Positions 22,370-34,711 are shown, counted from the stretch's first letter. The stretch is DNA of 64,000 nt from Hofstenia miamia (GCA_900660155.1 CABFPE010000122.1:179591-243590), one strand, 5' to 3'. Program-made: numbers and translations. The notes: generated by a model not told the origin, from the letters alone.

Positions 22370-24071
22370 TCTGCGAATTTAATCATCGTACCGTTTATAC
22401 CGTCCAAGTCCGGCATGAAGAAAATGAACAGCAAAGGGCCAATGAGTGAGCCCTGTGGAACACCACTAGTTACAGGATACAATTTGCTCTTTTCACCAAG
22501 ATACTGCACATACATGAAACGATTCCTGATGTAACTGGAGATGGAGATCCATTCCACAATGTTCCAGGGCAGCTTAGCAGAAAGTTTTTCAATCAATAAA
22601 TGGTGCGGAACGGTGTTGAAGGCTTTGCTGAAATCATAAGCCTGGACTAAAGCAAGGTCCCCACTATCTAGTATCTTGGAGATTTCATCGACTAGGACTA
22701 GAATTGCAGAGCACGTCGATTTCTGCTTCTGGTAGGCAAATTGCCATTTGTCAATGAGAGGGTCTATCAGGGGCCGCAAGCTCAGAAGAGCAAAGTGTTC
22801 AAGGCACTTTGAAGGTATTGGTAAGAGCGATATTGGTCGCAGGTCATCTATCGACACTCTAGAGATCTTGAACTCCTGGGGAAAATAGGACGTCTCAAGG
22901 GAGCAGTTGATTATGTGAGCCAGCGGATTGGCTATAACATGGGAAATACTTCGATAAAGTTTGTTAGGTATACCATCTGAACCAGTACCATGCGGCTTAA
23001 TTTTATCGATGTATGACATAACCCCTTGAGGAGTAGCTGGGCAAAAGTCGTAATGTGGTTCTGCTACATGATCTGGAATCGGGTTTTGGTTGTCACCATT
23101 TGACATCGCTGCCGTAAATTTGCATGCTATGGCGTCGAGTGCAGCTGAGATACTGGGAAAATCAGAGAATATATGACTCAGTGGGGAGTTCTGTTTGCCT
23201 TTGGTGAAGGAGCAGAAGAGATCCCATGAATCTCGCGCATTGTTCACAGATTGGATGCGCAGTTTCTTAGCTCGATTTATACTCATGTCAGCTTCTGGCA
23301 AAGTTCTTCGTGGCATTTCATGTAGCCCTGCTTAAAGGCCAGGTCCTTTTTCTGCTTGATATCCAAGATTGCTTTGGTCATCCAGGAGGGGTCAGCATCG
23401 CGAACTACAACATGACTGACAGGGATTTGACTGAGAGCAGATTTGATACAGGAGTTGAAATGAGATACCTTGTCATCAACATCGGGTAATTCATACACCC
23501 AATGCAGAGGAGCACGACTGACGGCATTAACAAACCTTGAAACATTGCTGTGTCTGAGATCTAAGACTGGTTGTTTGGGGAAAGACCTCTCCGTTTCTTG
23601 CTTCGGTTGGGCATAAGCGACCATATGGTCTGAATTACCAAGAGGGGCGGACATTTCAGCCGGACAGAAATTATTACTAACTTCAGTAGAGCACAGAATG
23701 ACGTCCAAGAGAGAATTAGCAGTGGTTTTCTCAGTGATCAGATTAGTGACATTAAGAGAGCCACATAAGGACTTTAGCTGCTGTTTAATGAAGGCGTTGT
23801 TTAGGTCACCGCAAATGAATACAGTAGCTGAGGGATAAGTTAGGAGGCCTTCATCAATAGCGTGAACAATACTAGTACAAACATTTAGATTTATCACTTT
23901 GTTCAATGCCGGGGGATGTAAACAGAGCAGATAATGACGTCGCAAGAGGCGAAATAAACCATCAATAAGTCAATTTGTTCTGGGTAGTTTGAACGAATGA
24001 CTGTACCTTTGCCCATGTCGGATCTAGGAAATAATATCAAGCCTCCTTCGATCCGGTCCAACCTGTCACAT
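22370..24071 (-). mobile_element. LINE family B, piece 2: endonuclease to RT
   Basis: This piece is read from 24071 down. The frame 23945-23283 is the endonuclease (ICGDLNNAF metal box; LDVILCS; APLGNSDHMVAY with catalytic SDH) and the linker (DADPSWMTKAILDIKQKK, the PWM..L..I..K signature). The frame 23316-22261 carries linker, RT fingers and palm up to IKFA, where the n at 22369 interrupts the active-site box and the sequence jumps back to the linker (DHAAEPHYDF). Piece 2 overlaps piece 1 over about 840 bases (23229-24071 against 24080-24911) and piece 3 over about 700 bases, each with scattered substitutions. One element or two alleles split into contigs would explain this better than three neighbouring insertions. 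Confidence 0.75.
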
Positions 24072-24079
24072 NNNNNNNN

Positions 24080-25890
24080 GAATCTCGCGCATTGTTCACA
24101 GATTGGATGCGCAGTTTCTTAGCTCGATTTATACTCATTGTCAGCCTCCGGCAAAGTTCTTCGTGGCATTTCATGTAGCGCTGCTTAAAGGCCATGTTCT
24201 TTTTCTGCTTGATATGCAAGATTGCTTTGGTCATCCAGGAGGGGTCAGCATCGCGAACTACAACATGACTGACAGGGATTTGACTGAGAGCAGATTTGAT
24301 ATAGGAGTTGAAATGAGATACCTTGTCATCAACATTGGGTAATTCATACACCCAATGCAGATCAGCACGACTGATGGCATTAACAAACCTTGAAACATTG
24401 CTGTGTCTGAGATCTAAAACTGGTTGTTTGGGGAATGACCTCTCCGTTTCTTGCTTCGGCTGGGCGTAAGCGACCATATGGTCTGAATGACCAAGAGGGG
24501 CGGACATTTCAGCCGGACAGAAATTATTACTAACTTCAGTAGAGCACAGAATGACGTCCAAGAGAGAATTAGCAGTGGTTTTCTCAGTGATCAGATTAGT
24601 GACATTAAGAGAGCCACATAAGGACTTTAGTTGCTGTTTAATGAAGGCGTTGTTTAGGTCACCGCAAATGAATACAGTAGCTGAGGGATAAGTTAGGAGG
24701 CCTTCATCAATAGCGTGAACAATACTAGTACAAACATTTAGATTTATCACTTTGTTCAATGCCGGGGGATGTAAACAGAGCAGATAATGACGTCGCAAGA
24801 GGCGAAATAAACCATCAATAAGTCAATTTGTTCTGGGTAGTTTGAACGAATGACTGTACCTTTGCCCATGTCGGATCTAGGAAATAATATCAAGCCTCCT
24901 TCGATCCGGTCCAACCTGTCACATCGTAGCGGCAGGCCATAATTGGAGAGGCGATAATATCTGGAGTCATCATCCTCTGAAAGCCAGGTTTCGGTGATGA
25001 TCACGAAGGCAGGTGAAAGCTGGGAAGTTCGTCGATTTTGGTCCTTATTGAGCGAGCATTAGTGCACAAAATAGAGGGGAGATCAACATTGTCTAGTTCA
25101 TCGCGAGGACAAGGGAGATCTCTAGTTGGAGCTAGTCAGCCGGATGGCTGTTTAGTGCTGAGGATCTGGTTGTTACATATGAACCACCTAAGGTTGGGAT
25201 ATAGACTTTTCTGCTTGCGGAGTTGCACACGAAGCTCAAACTGCTTGGCCTGCTCTGCTTTAGTTAGGTCTGGATTAATGAACACGTCTTTATAAATCAC
25301 TTGATGTCTGAGATCTTTACTCTTTCGGAGAAGTTTTTGACGGGTTAAAGCATTCTTGAAGGTGACAACAAGAAGATTTCGGTCGATTGTGCCTTCCTTG
25401 GGGACAATGCACTTACACGTGACTTCGCCAGAGTCTAGCTTGACAGATACATCCGTCGCCAGTTTCACAAAACTATCCACATCCGACAGACCTTGCTGGG
25501 GAGCCATACCTTTGATCAATAGGTTAAGAGATTTTTCCTGCTGGCGCTTCTCCTCTTGATGTACTTGCGTGACAAGAGTGGCGCACACTGCAGGCTCTCG
25601 GAGTGTCTTTGCTATGTCAGCAAACGTCTTGTTTGGTGCAGAATTAATTGCATTTTCTTCTATTGTCTTCTTGAGCAGAGCGATTTGCTTCGATGAGCAG
25701 AAGCCGCAAAGAAGGGCTGGCTTGGTCAAAGTCTTTGGGCATGGTGATAGAAGTCCATATGTCACAATCAGGGGACGAACAGCCAACATCACGCTTGATG
25801 TAATTCGCGGAATAACGTCTCGGCATCAAACTATAATATCGATATATATTATGGAATTTTGAACCAAGAAAGGAGATTTTCACGAAAGAT
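24080..25890 (-). mobile_element. LINE family B, piece 1: ORF1 and endonuclease
   Basis: This piece contains the 5' half. ORF1 (25792-25136, 218 codons) has CGFC near residue 30, an RRM-like core (NLLIKGMAP; NLLVVTFKNALTR) and a basic C-terminus (VFINPDLTKAEQ, RVQLRKQ). The endonuclease starts in 25004-24756 (IITETWLSEDD with catalytic Glu; RIEGGLILFPRSD) and continues in another frame, 24798-24037 (ICGDLNNAF, APLGHSDHMVAY). The frame change near 24770-24800 means the endonuclease is broken in this piece. Upstream of about 25890 the sequence returns to AT-rich flank. Confidence 0.8.
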
Positions 25891-26640
25891 GTATGATTGT
25901 GTCTTTATAATTTATCGTCAAATGAATTTGAGACGTTGCTGAAACCTAATAAACTATAATAAACAGGCAAATCATATTTAAAAACATTATATGCAGGAAG
26001 TGCATCTATATAACTAATTCTATACAATTTTTTAAATTTAAACTTCCCTCTGTGCACAAACTTCTACGCTAGAAACCACATTTATTGAAATGTAATTACA
26101 AATGAGGGAGTTTAAAAGCAATCAAATGCTAGCGATTTTTTTACAAAAGACATAAAATGAACTCACTCATGATAGAATAAGCTTAAAAATCTACGCAATC
26201 CCCAATGAACAAATAATACATACAATAAAATACGTACATTAGTTTTCTTATAAATACTTGTATTATTATGGTAATAAAGATATAATTACCACTTCTGCCT
26301 CAATATTGCAAAAAGTAACTTGTGATACCATTGCTTGCAATGCATTAAAATCAACATTCTGTGTAAGCCTATCAACATCTACACTTGCTAAATAATCATT
26401 TTAATAAGATTATGGGGTTAAAATAGTGTACCTAACATTCGCCAGTCAATTCTTTCATAGCGTTTTCTAAAAACGAAATTTGATTTATTTGGCAAATTTC
26501 GTTTAACTTGGTATGATGCATCAGTTGAAAATTTCATTTAAATTTTTTAAGATACAATATTTGATGTCTCATATAAACAACTAAATCTAGGATGATGTTA
26601 TTTGTAAAACTAAAATCGAAAATAACCATCGACCATTTTG
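25891..26640. other. Intergenic region upstream of MANF
   Basis: This AT-rich sequence has no supported coding region. Its right part should contain the distal MANF promoter. Confidence 0.5.
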
Positions 26641-26662
26641 ATTGGTTTATTATGCTGACGTG
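26641..26662 (+). promoter_or_regulatory. Candidate unfolded-protein-response element (ATTGG plus TGACGTG) upstream of MANF
   Basis: TGACGTG at 26656-26662 is the core of the XBP1/ATF6-type UPRE and lies 49 bases before the MANF start codon. ATTGG (inverted CCAAT, NF-Y-type) is at 26641-26645. MANF is a known ER-stress-induced gene in mammals and insects, so the match fits, but a 7-base core can arise by chance. Confidence 0.5.
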
Positions 26663-26710
26663 TAGTTTAGTACATTGTTAACTTAAGAAACGTGTAGTTT
26701 TATAAATTGA

Positions 26711-29462
26711 ATGTTTTTCAAAATGTACATAGCTGCTTTTGAACTTTTTATAGTTATTGCTCTATTGTTTTGTGTTTCTAATGCAAAATTGAAAGACGGA
26801 GAATGTGAAGGTAACTGCATTATTATTCTAAATCGAATTCATATATTATGGAAATTTAATTTCGGTTGTTAATTATTAGGTATTTAGTGTGTATTTCGAT
26901 GATTAAACAAATCAGTGATGCTGTTAATGAAGCTAAAGTTTCAAAACCAGAAGAGATAGAAACTGTTATTAAACAGCTTTGCAAAAAAACGAAGAGTAAA
27001 GAGGAGCAGTTTGTAATGTTTATTGTAAATTTCCGTTTTATAATATGAATTTAGTGTTACTATGTCGGAGGGCTGGAAACATCTGCTACGAAAATCCTTC
27101 AATCAATATCAAAGCCCTTATCTTATTATGTACCTCCTGAAAAAATTTGTGAGAAACTGAAGCCTATGGACGGACAAATTTGCGAGCTTCAATACGGTAG
27201 GTGCATTTAGATTTATATTTTTCTGACATCTTTAGATTATGTCCTTGTTTACCAAAGAGAGTGTAAATCAATTGAAAAAATGTCTTTCTATACATGTTTT
27301 TTGGGGAGAATACTCACATCTTTAGCAAATTGATTGCCAAGTTAGTGTTCACTAAGTAAAAGGGTATCGTATCACATTCAATAACTAATTGCTCTTCACT
27401 ACAGTTTTTGTTGAGTAGATGCTCCGCAAGGATATATCTGCCAGTAACCAACCGAATAATGAATTTTTCATACAAGACCTTCAAGTTAAGTTTCACGGAG
27501 CTAGAGTAACAATTCCGAATACTGCGTAATTGACATGGCATATCTAAAAGATATGCTAATCTCACTTTAGTTCGAATGATTGACTATAAAACCATCTTAT
27601 GTGCTGAAATCTTTTTTAAAATTTTTGGAACAAAGGCTTCATTGTATATGCCACTTATACACGAATGACTTACATTCTAATATGATGCATGACTATTGTA
27701 CCTATTCCTTCTTTAATTTGATTTCGTTTTGATTTTGAACTTTAAAGTCTTATTGCATCCTAATTTTACCTTTATGAACATCTTGCTTATATATATTCAT
27801 CCCAGAACTATTCAATTGAGATCTTGAGCATTTTGACTAGTCTAGACGGGATATTTTGGCGTAACTTCAGTAGTATTGATGGTACAAGTCTTTAGCAACA
27901 TTTTCACAAACATTATTTCTTAGTTTAACCTAAATTTTCATGAGTTATTATGTATTCAGTGTAGAAAAGATTGAATGTTCCACCAGTGTAAAAGATGTGT
28001 AACTTCAAGCACAGTGCATTAAAATGATTATTTTTGAAATAAGTGTTACTATTGCAAAATTATTATTCAATGCTGCTGAAATTACCCAATCTTCTTCAAA
28101 GTTGGCGTAGTGGGAAATGATAGGTGAATATTTTGAAATTTTCATAAAAAATTAGTTATTTAAGAGCATGAGAGATTTAAGACTGATCGATTAGATGCAT
28201 TGATATAAACTTTTCGAAAAGAAAAACTACAATTAACGTAACAAATATCTAGGTAATTCGAAATTATAGTACATAAAAGGTACTATTAAATTTGCACAGT
28301 TCGGCGAAAATGACCGACGATTAGATGACTTTACCCAGCATCAATTGTCAGTTTTAATATTTAAATCACTCTAGTAACATATAAAACAACCTCATAACAT
28401 GATTTTATATGTCCTCATTGAAAATTTATAACTTGTTACTGAACATTCACATATTCTTACAATCAGATGATACATTGGTTATTTCTTGATAAAAAACTAT
28501 TAAAATGACAAGAAAATTAAAGGTTTTCGTAATATACTAAAAAATAATTATTCTGATGTGGTCAATATTCTAAGCTGTCCTGAAACTGTAAGTATTGGAG
28601 GTTGGTTATTCAAAATCTCGTTTTTTACCTCATATTTACTTATTCGTTGTAGCCTGATTATCTTAGTGAAAACTGCAGTATTTATCGCTCTGACCTGATT
28701 TGAAATTTTGTTTTTTTTCATTTACTGCCTTAAAATGATCGCCTTTTCAAAATATTTCAGCTCAAAATATTGAAAATTAAAAAGTTTAACAATGCTTTAA
28801 AAATTTTTGAAATGCTATAAATTTGTGCTCCTATTTCTATGACTCACGTAAAACGAATTTACAAGTTTCTCGAATAGTTTACTCTTATCTCGTTGTCCAC
28901 ATAAACATGCGGTATCGGTTTTAAATTTTTTAGCTTTGAAATTTACGAACAAATTTTATCAATATGGTTTACATCATTGGTTATATATCAAATTCAATTA
29001 TTTCTTCCACAATTTGGCAGTAAAGTTTAACTGGTTAGATTATGAAGACTAGGTTGGAGAAAGAGTTTGCAAGTGTTATATACTTTGTGAAACTTATCGT
29101 ATATTATGCGGAACAATTGTGTAGTTTAGTTGACTCACCAGTTGGGTAGTTTATCACCCTATTATGATAGAAAATTGCATGTAGTGTTTACAATATTAAA
29201 CTTTAGTACTTAACTATTAAATATTAAGGATTTATTTTTTAGATAAAATATTGGAATTCATTTCTTATCTATTTATTATTTTTTAGAAAAGCAAATTGAT
29301 CTTGATGCCGTTGATTTAAGCAAGCTCAAAGTAAAGGAACTTAGAAAAATTTTAGATTCATGGGGTGCTAGCTGTAAGGGATGCACTGAAAAGTCAGAAT
29401 TCGTTAGACTAATAAATGAATTGCGACCAACCCATTACAAACCTCCGAAAAAGGAGCTGTAA
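26711..29462 (+). CDS. MANF: Mesencephalic astrocyte-derived neurotrophic factor (MANF/CDNF family), complete
   Basis: Exons 26711-26810, 26888-27012, 27055-27196 and 29287-29462 join to 181 codons (180 residues plus TAA); all introns are GT-AG. Residues 1-24 are a signal peptide (hydrophobic [15 protein letters not shown], likely cleavage after NA). The mature protein has the eight family cysteines: CEVC near 32-35, LCKK, CYYVGG, KICEKL, QICEL and the SAP-domain CKGC near 156-159. The saposin-like N-domain is followed by the SAP-like C-domain ([19 protein letters not shown]). It ends in KKEL, a KDEL-like ER-retention signal (human RTDL). The length matches human MANF (about 180). MANF is an ER-resident and secreted protein that supports ER proteostasis and neuron survival. 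Exon 1 ends in phase 1, exon 2 in phase 0 and exon 3 in phase 1. The 2.1-kb third intron holds no convincing gene. No break was seen, so this is an intact host gene. Confidence 0.96.
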
Positions 29463-29477
29463 CTTAAACATTTGTTT

Positions 29478-29483
29478 AATAAA
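29478..29483 (+). terminator. Candidate MANF polyadenylation signal
   Basis: AATAAA lies 15 bases after the MANF stop codon. Another AATAAA occurs near 29948. Either could direct 3' end formation; the first would leave a very short 3' UTR. Confidence 0.4.
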
Positions 29484-29489
29484 TTTCAC

Positions 29490-30479
29490 TTAATAGTTTT
29501 AAAGAATGATTATGTAGTACATTGTATTTTATATTTGTATATTTTTTGTTCAAAAAATTCAATTTGTTTTTTCAATTGTTTTATAATTTTTATAATTTTG
29601 TTTCTCTTTACGAGGTTTTGTGTTATATCTTTACCTGAATTTAAATTTTCTATTTCACATAGAAAGCTAGTATTTTATGAATTATAATAGCACGTTTGCG
29701 AATGTATGAGAACAATTGCTGCAAATAGTTCATCACATCGAAAAAAATTATATTTGTTAAGTCAAACGAACAGTATTGAAAGTGTGGTAAACAGTGCATT
29801 TAATGATTGCTTGATATATATTTGGAATATGATAGATTTATTTCATTATTTTAAATACCTAAATAGTTCGCTTTGTTTTATTGGTCTATGATTTATGTAT
29901 TTTAAGTTATGTTTTTGTGAAATGTCTCCTCTTATAGAGGATGGCGAATAAACCATATACGCGATATTTAGATATTGTTCTACTCTTGATGACTTCTATT
30001 AATGAACGAAGATTATAAGATGTTAAAACTTAAATATGAAGATATTTTTTGTAGATTAGGTCCAATTTCACGAAATACTTTAAAAGCCAGTGTGGAAGTG
30101 TGCAATTGAGTTATGCTATTGCTCTTAAGCTCAAAAAATTTCTAACTTCGAGTCATAATTGAACAGTGATGATAGAACTTGAAATGAAAAAGAATGTAAA
30201 AAATGTTCCAAATTTTGAGAAGTCTATAAATAATTTGGGAATGAAAGGGCCAAGTGTGGAATGATTGAAATTAAATAACAAAAATGTAATTATCTTAAGT
30301 TGTAAAACTGATGATGCAAATAAAACAGAAAACGCACTTGGAAAATTGAGGGACATACGCATAAAAATCGATCGAGCATGTAAAAAATCAAGATTCCCAA
30401 TATAACTTTATAATAATATATTAATATTTAACTTGTGCATTTTTACAAAATTTATTCAAATGCTCATTTAAAATGTATT
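29490..30479. other. AT-rich 3' flank of MANF
   Basis: No supported gene is visible. Open frames at 29472-29687 and 29706-29891 are short, low-complexity and without motifs; they may be 3' UTR or spacer. Confidence 0.4.
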
Positions 30480-31690
30480 TAAATTTCTCAATATTCTGTA
30501 ATAAATTGACTGAACAATTGTGATTTGGCAATTTTTAAAAGATTCGTAATTATAGCAAGATCTAAGATTCCATGGTAATGACTTTGAAAGTTGTATGACC
30601 AGCAAACGAAAACGATATTTTACAATCATAAGTTTTAATTCTTGGAATGTTTAGGAGATATATATCATTAGATCTGTGATTGTGAAATTCATGATGGACA
30701 AAAAGTCGATTACGAATATATCTCGAATCCAATAACCATAATGGCAATTTTGTAAGTAATACGAAATTTAATTGGTAACCAATGTAGAGATATTAAAGTA
30801 GGTGTAATATGATATTTGCTTCTTAAACAGAAAATTATACGAGCATTTTGGATTAATTGAAGTCTTCCTATTTGATAATCAGGTAGACCATATAGAATAC
30901 TTTTATTAAAATCTAACCTACAATAAATCAGATTGAACTATTATCTTAGTGTTTTCTAATGAAAGAAATCTACGCATTAATTTGCAATTACGTAAATGAT
31001 ATCTAAAACACTTGCATATAGATTTAATGCGTGTTTCTAATTTGAGGGATTCATCCATTAGATATCCAAGATTTTTAATGATTGGACTTGGTGCTTTTTG
31101 AACGTTTGAATCGAGAAACATTTTTCAAGAATAGTTGTTTAATTTTGCTGGTCGAATAAACAATTTCGTTTTTGATACATTCATTTGTAAGTAAAACAAG
31201 TTAGATGTTGATTAGGGGAGTCTAGCCAGTTCGATTAATCTTTTGCAATATTAAAAAATCTTGCTGATCTATAGTAAAAAAATCTAACATTGTAGATCGT
31301 CAGCATATATGTGATATTGACATGAATTCTCTAAACAATTCTCCTAGAAAAGAATTTTAGGGTATATAAGATTAGACCAAGAATAGACCTTTCAGGAACA
31401 TCAGCAGATATAGGGAATGATATCCCTTGAAATTCATATTGTAACGATTTGACAACGTGAGCTAGAATATTATCTCAACCAATCCGATGTGTTTAATCTA
31501 AATCCAGTTCTGTGTAAGATTTTGATCATAATATTATAGTAGTGTCAAAGGCAGCAGTTTGGTCAATAAGAATTATAATTGCACATTTTCCATTGTCAAG
31601 GGCAAAAAGAATATCATCAAATACAATGATGCAGTTTCAACTGAAAATTGTTTTCTATATGCGGATTGAAATTACGGTTGATTAATATAT
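30480..31690 (-). mobile_element. CR1/L2-like LINE relic, RT to C-terminus
   Basis: Read from 31690 down in several frames, RT pieces appear in order: QSAYRKQFSVETA (near 31670), an LIDQTAAFDT-like box (near 31555), GLILYTLKFF (near 31370), HIYADDLQ (near 31300), IKNLGYLMDESLKLETRI (31080-31030), then YHITPTLISLHWLPIKFRI (near 30815-30760), the HITPVL..LHWLPI..RI signature of CR1/L2 C-termini. The element is truncated inside the RT at about 31690, exactly where a different LINE begins on the other strand. Many breaks indicate an old copy. Its similarity to LINE-2 (DQSAAFN, YPDDTQLF) suggests the same clade. Confidence 0.75.
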
Positions 31691-33360
31691 GGTATATCCT
31701 TGGGTCTATTTTTGCTACTCCCAGCATTCTCTGTTGAAATTTGGATCTAAATCCTTGCTTTCAGCCTGCGGAGTTCAACAAGTTGATGCCTTAGCTCCGC
31801 TTTTCTTTGCTTTAGCTATTCACCTTATCGATTCTGCTATCAAAGATAAATTTCCTGAATTAGCATACAACGCATGGTATTTAGATGATAGTCCTCTGGT
31901 TAGGGACGTTCCATCTTTGTGTAAAGTATTTGAGTTTGTGGTGCTATCTATGAAAAAAGTATGCTTTTAAAATTGGTTTAACTAATTGTTAAGTTTAGTC
32001 GCCTAATCCTAATTGCGATTTCAGTGCTTTGCCCAAAAAAATCAACAGACGAAAAGATGGTCTTATCACTCTCGGAGCTGCAAGTCTCCAAAATTTGTCC
32101 AAGAGTTCTTTTCGAAACGTGCTTCTAAGTCCATTGAAATTATGAATTACATAAAATTACTTGAAGACCCACATTTAGAATTGCATCTGTTGAGGAGTTG
32201 TGCTTCATTACCTAAGATAACGTTTTGTTTAAGAACTTCTAATCCCTCAAATTTAAATACTATTACCTTAACTTGATTATGAGTAATGTTGATTGGTAAC
32301 CAAGATTGATCATTTGTAACTTAGATTATATTTGTAACGTTGATTTTAGATTGATAATTTATCACGCAACTGTTACAGCAGAATTTGATTCAGCAGTTCA
32401 TCAGTCACTAGAAAGTATTGCAGGTTCAGCTGTTCCTGTGTCACAAAGACTTCAGGCATCTTTGCCAATTTCTAAAGGAGGTCTTGGATTACCACTAGCA
32501 TCAAAAATTACTTCTGCTGCGTCCTTGGGGTCATATATGGACAATAAAGAATTATTTAAACAGATTTTTTCCATTGATGATTCTATTTACTCTGTGTCAC
32601 ATCAGTGTTTGCAAGAACTTTCTAGCAAAGGACTAGCGTTGTCTGAAATGCCTTTACACACGGCCCCAAAACAACAGAATTCTATTTGTTCACTTTTATA
32701 GCAAGTTAGCTATAATACTTGTTTATCCTCCGGTTTGTCTCATCGCGAAAAGCCATTCCCTTGAAAGGACTTGGTCTTTCCTTCGCTCCTGCAGAATTCC
32801 GAATTTTGCTTTGTTATCGGCCTTGCATCCCCTTGATTGATGATGACAAAAAATGTCAAATATGCTTTAAGCCTTTGGATATATTCGGTGATCATGCTAT
32901 GTCATGCGCGGCTGATGGTGAAAGAATTAAGCGTCATGATCGACTCAGGGACGCTATTTTTGCAACTGCTTCTAAATGTGCTTTGTCTCCTGTGCTTGAA
33001 AAATCTAACCTCACTGAGTCTCGTGCTCGTTCTGCGGACATCTTTTTGCCATGCTGATATTCTAGCCGACCAGCTGCACTAGACGTGACTGTAATTAGTT
33101 TACTGCAGCCTTCGATTGTTTCTCTTGCAGGTATTAATGCTGGTCTGGAAATTTCAGACAACCGAAAACTTATTAAATACGCAGAATCATGTTCAGCTAC
33201 TGGTATGTCCTTCATTCCACTATCAGTGGAAGCTCTAGGAGGATGGTCACCAATTGCTATCAAAGTATTCTCCAAGATGTTTTTTATGTCTTCTGCCATA
33301 AGTGCCTCTTGCGATCTGAATACGATTTCTTCATATTTTTTCAGCAATTGTCAGTAATTT
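31690..33360 (+). mobile_element. LINE with C-terminal CCHC and restriction-like endonuclease (R2-type layout), 3' part
   Basis: The plus-strand pieces start mid-RT: FGSKSLLSACGVQQVDALAPLFFALAIH (31730-31830; family GVQQGDPLGPLLFALAIH) and WYLDDSPLV (near 31878, the active-site box, with DD kept). Then come LLEDPHLELHLLRSCASLPK (near 32160-32215), GGLGLPLAS (near 32480) and a zinc knuckle CQICFKPLDIFGDHAMSC (near 32857-32910, spacing CX2C..HX4C). Finally SRARSADIFLP, AALDVTV, KLIKYAESC and IPLSVEALGGW (33010-33245) fit the restriction-like endonuclease fold (PD..D-V..K) of R2/NeSL-type LINEs. No APE-type endonuclease is seen. The 5' half is missing and frames are broken near 31970-32300, at 32700 and near 33055. 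Clade is not assigned. Confidence 0.7.
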
Positions 33361-34354
33361 TACAGTGGGGAAATGCTACACTTTTATTAATAAGATATGG
33401 TGTTTAGGGTTCAAGCAATTCATGTCCAATCTGTGACATCTGGAACATAATCTCAAATAGTGTTATCCTCACCATCTCAACTATTGTACAAGTTTTTCAA
33501 TATCGATCACTCAAAAAATAATCATTGCAATATTAATTTTAAAAAAAAACAATTTTACATTTGGTGATTCTTAAATATTCTAATTTGTAATGTTAATTTT
33601 GTAAAATATCGTAAATTCATTTTCGATAAAAAATATATGAAATAATTTGTTTTGCAGCAACTGCTTCAATTGGTTTCCAACGTAACATATATTTGATTTT
33701 GGTCGGTAAGTTGAATTAGATCTAAATGTAGTTTCCTTAAAAGATTGTGAAACAAGTTTTCGAAAGTCAGGAAGTATTCTAGGAGCAAATTTTAAAACAA
33801 ATCACTGCTTTGAATAAGAAGTTTTGATATTTAATTATCAGTGTCGAATTAAGAGTGAGCAGATTGAATATTAAGATGGATTCTGTGGATTTTGTCATTA
33901 AAAAATTGAGAAAAACAAAATGATAATTCAAATAAATTTGAAATATCGAGATATCTTTGAAGACAATACGGGCAACAAATTTCCTCAATAGTATTAAATA
34001 ATTTTCTCATATCATGACCGGAATTTCAGCAAAAAAAATTTGTGCCAAATTACTTTGTAATTGTTCACCAAAAAAAGTGTTCGCATACATTTATTATTTA
34101 TTATTAATAGATTTAATGCTTTCTACAATATAGAAAAAAAGTGTACAAAAAGCCACTATTAAGTACTAACTGAATTGTTTCTATTTCTTTGTTGCAGAGG
34201 TAAAGATAGTGATATTTCTTGGTTACTATAATAGTTCATTTTAGTTTCGAAAAGTATTTTCTATGGATAGTTAAATAAGTTCTTAGTCATTAATTTTAGA
34301 TTGATAATAGAAAAATAATGTACTTAGTTATTTGTATTTATTGAAGTAATTCTT
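33361..34354. other. AT-rich stretch with no recognised feature
   Basis: I find no supported coding sequence or repeat structure here apart from homopolymer runs. Confidence 0.5.
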
Positions 34355-34640
34355 TGACTGGTAAGATATTTCTTTTTGGAGCATTCTTGATAAAATTAGT
34401 CACTTTCTTTTTAAACAATTGAAACTTTTTTCAGATCGAGTATCTTTATCCAATTTATTCAATAATTTTACTGCAATATTTATGAATGAATTCTTCATTA
34501 TTTTGCTTCTAAATTTATTGCATTGATATGTACCACGTCTAATATTATATTTTAGGGAGATGTTATCTTTCATTATATAAAATATTTCGAAGATCTTTTG
34601 TTGCATGATATCATCTGGATATAATAACATAATCTTTTGC
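34355..34640 (-). mobile_element. LINE C-terminal fragment
   Basis: The minus-strand frame 34630-34400 reads YNIRRGTYQCNKFRSK, then SFINIAVKLLNKLDKD and SFNCLKRK. This matches the conserved end of many LINE ORF2 proteins (YxTRxxxxxxxP...  N.AxxxWNxLPxxIRxxxSxxxFKxxLK). Only the last 80 or so codons are visible; the rest is absent or unrecognisable. Confidence 0.55.
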
Positions 34641-34670
34641 CAATTTTCTTTTAATTTGTTAAATATTGAT

Positions 34671-34674
<4 letters not shown>

Positions 34675-34711
<37 letters not shown>

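Noticed and set aside
27314-27565. An 83-codon minus-strand frame inside MANF intron 3 as a nested gene
   Set aside because: No domain or homologous pattern was recognised. It might be a LINE scrap, but the evidence was too weak to list.
33085-33407. Several overlapping frames on both strands at the end of the R2-type LINE
   Set aside because: They are shadows of the LINE endonuclease region; only the plus-strand reading with VEALGGW is meaningful.
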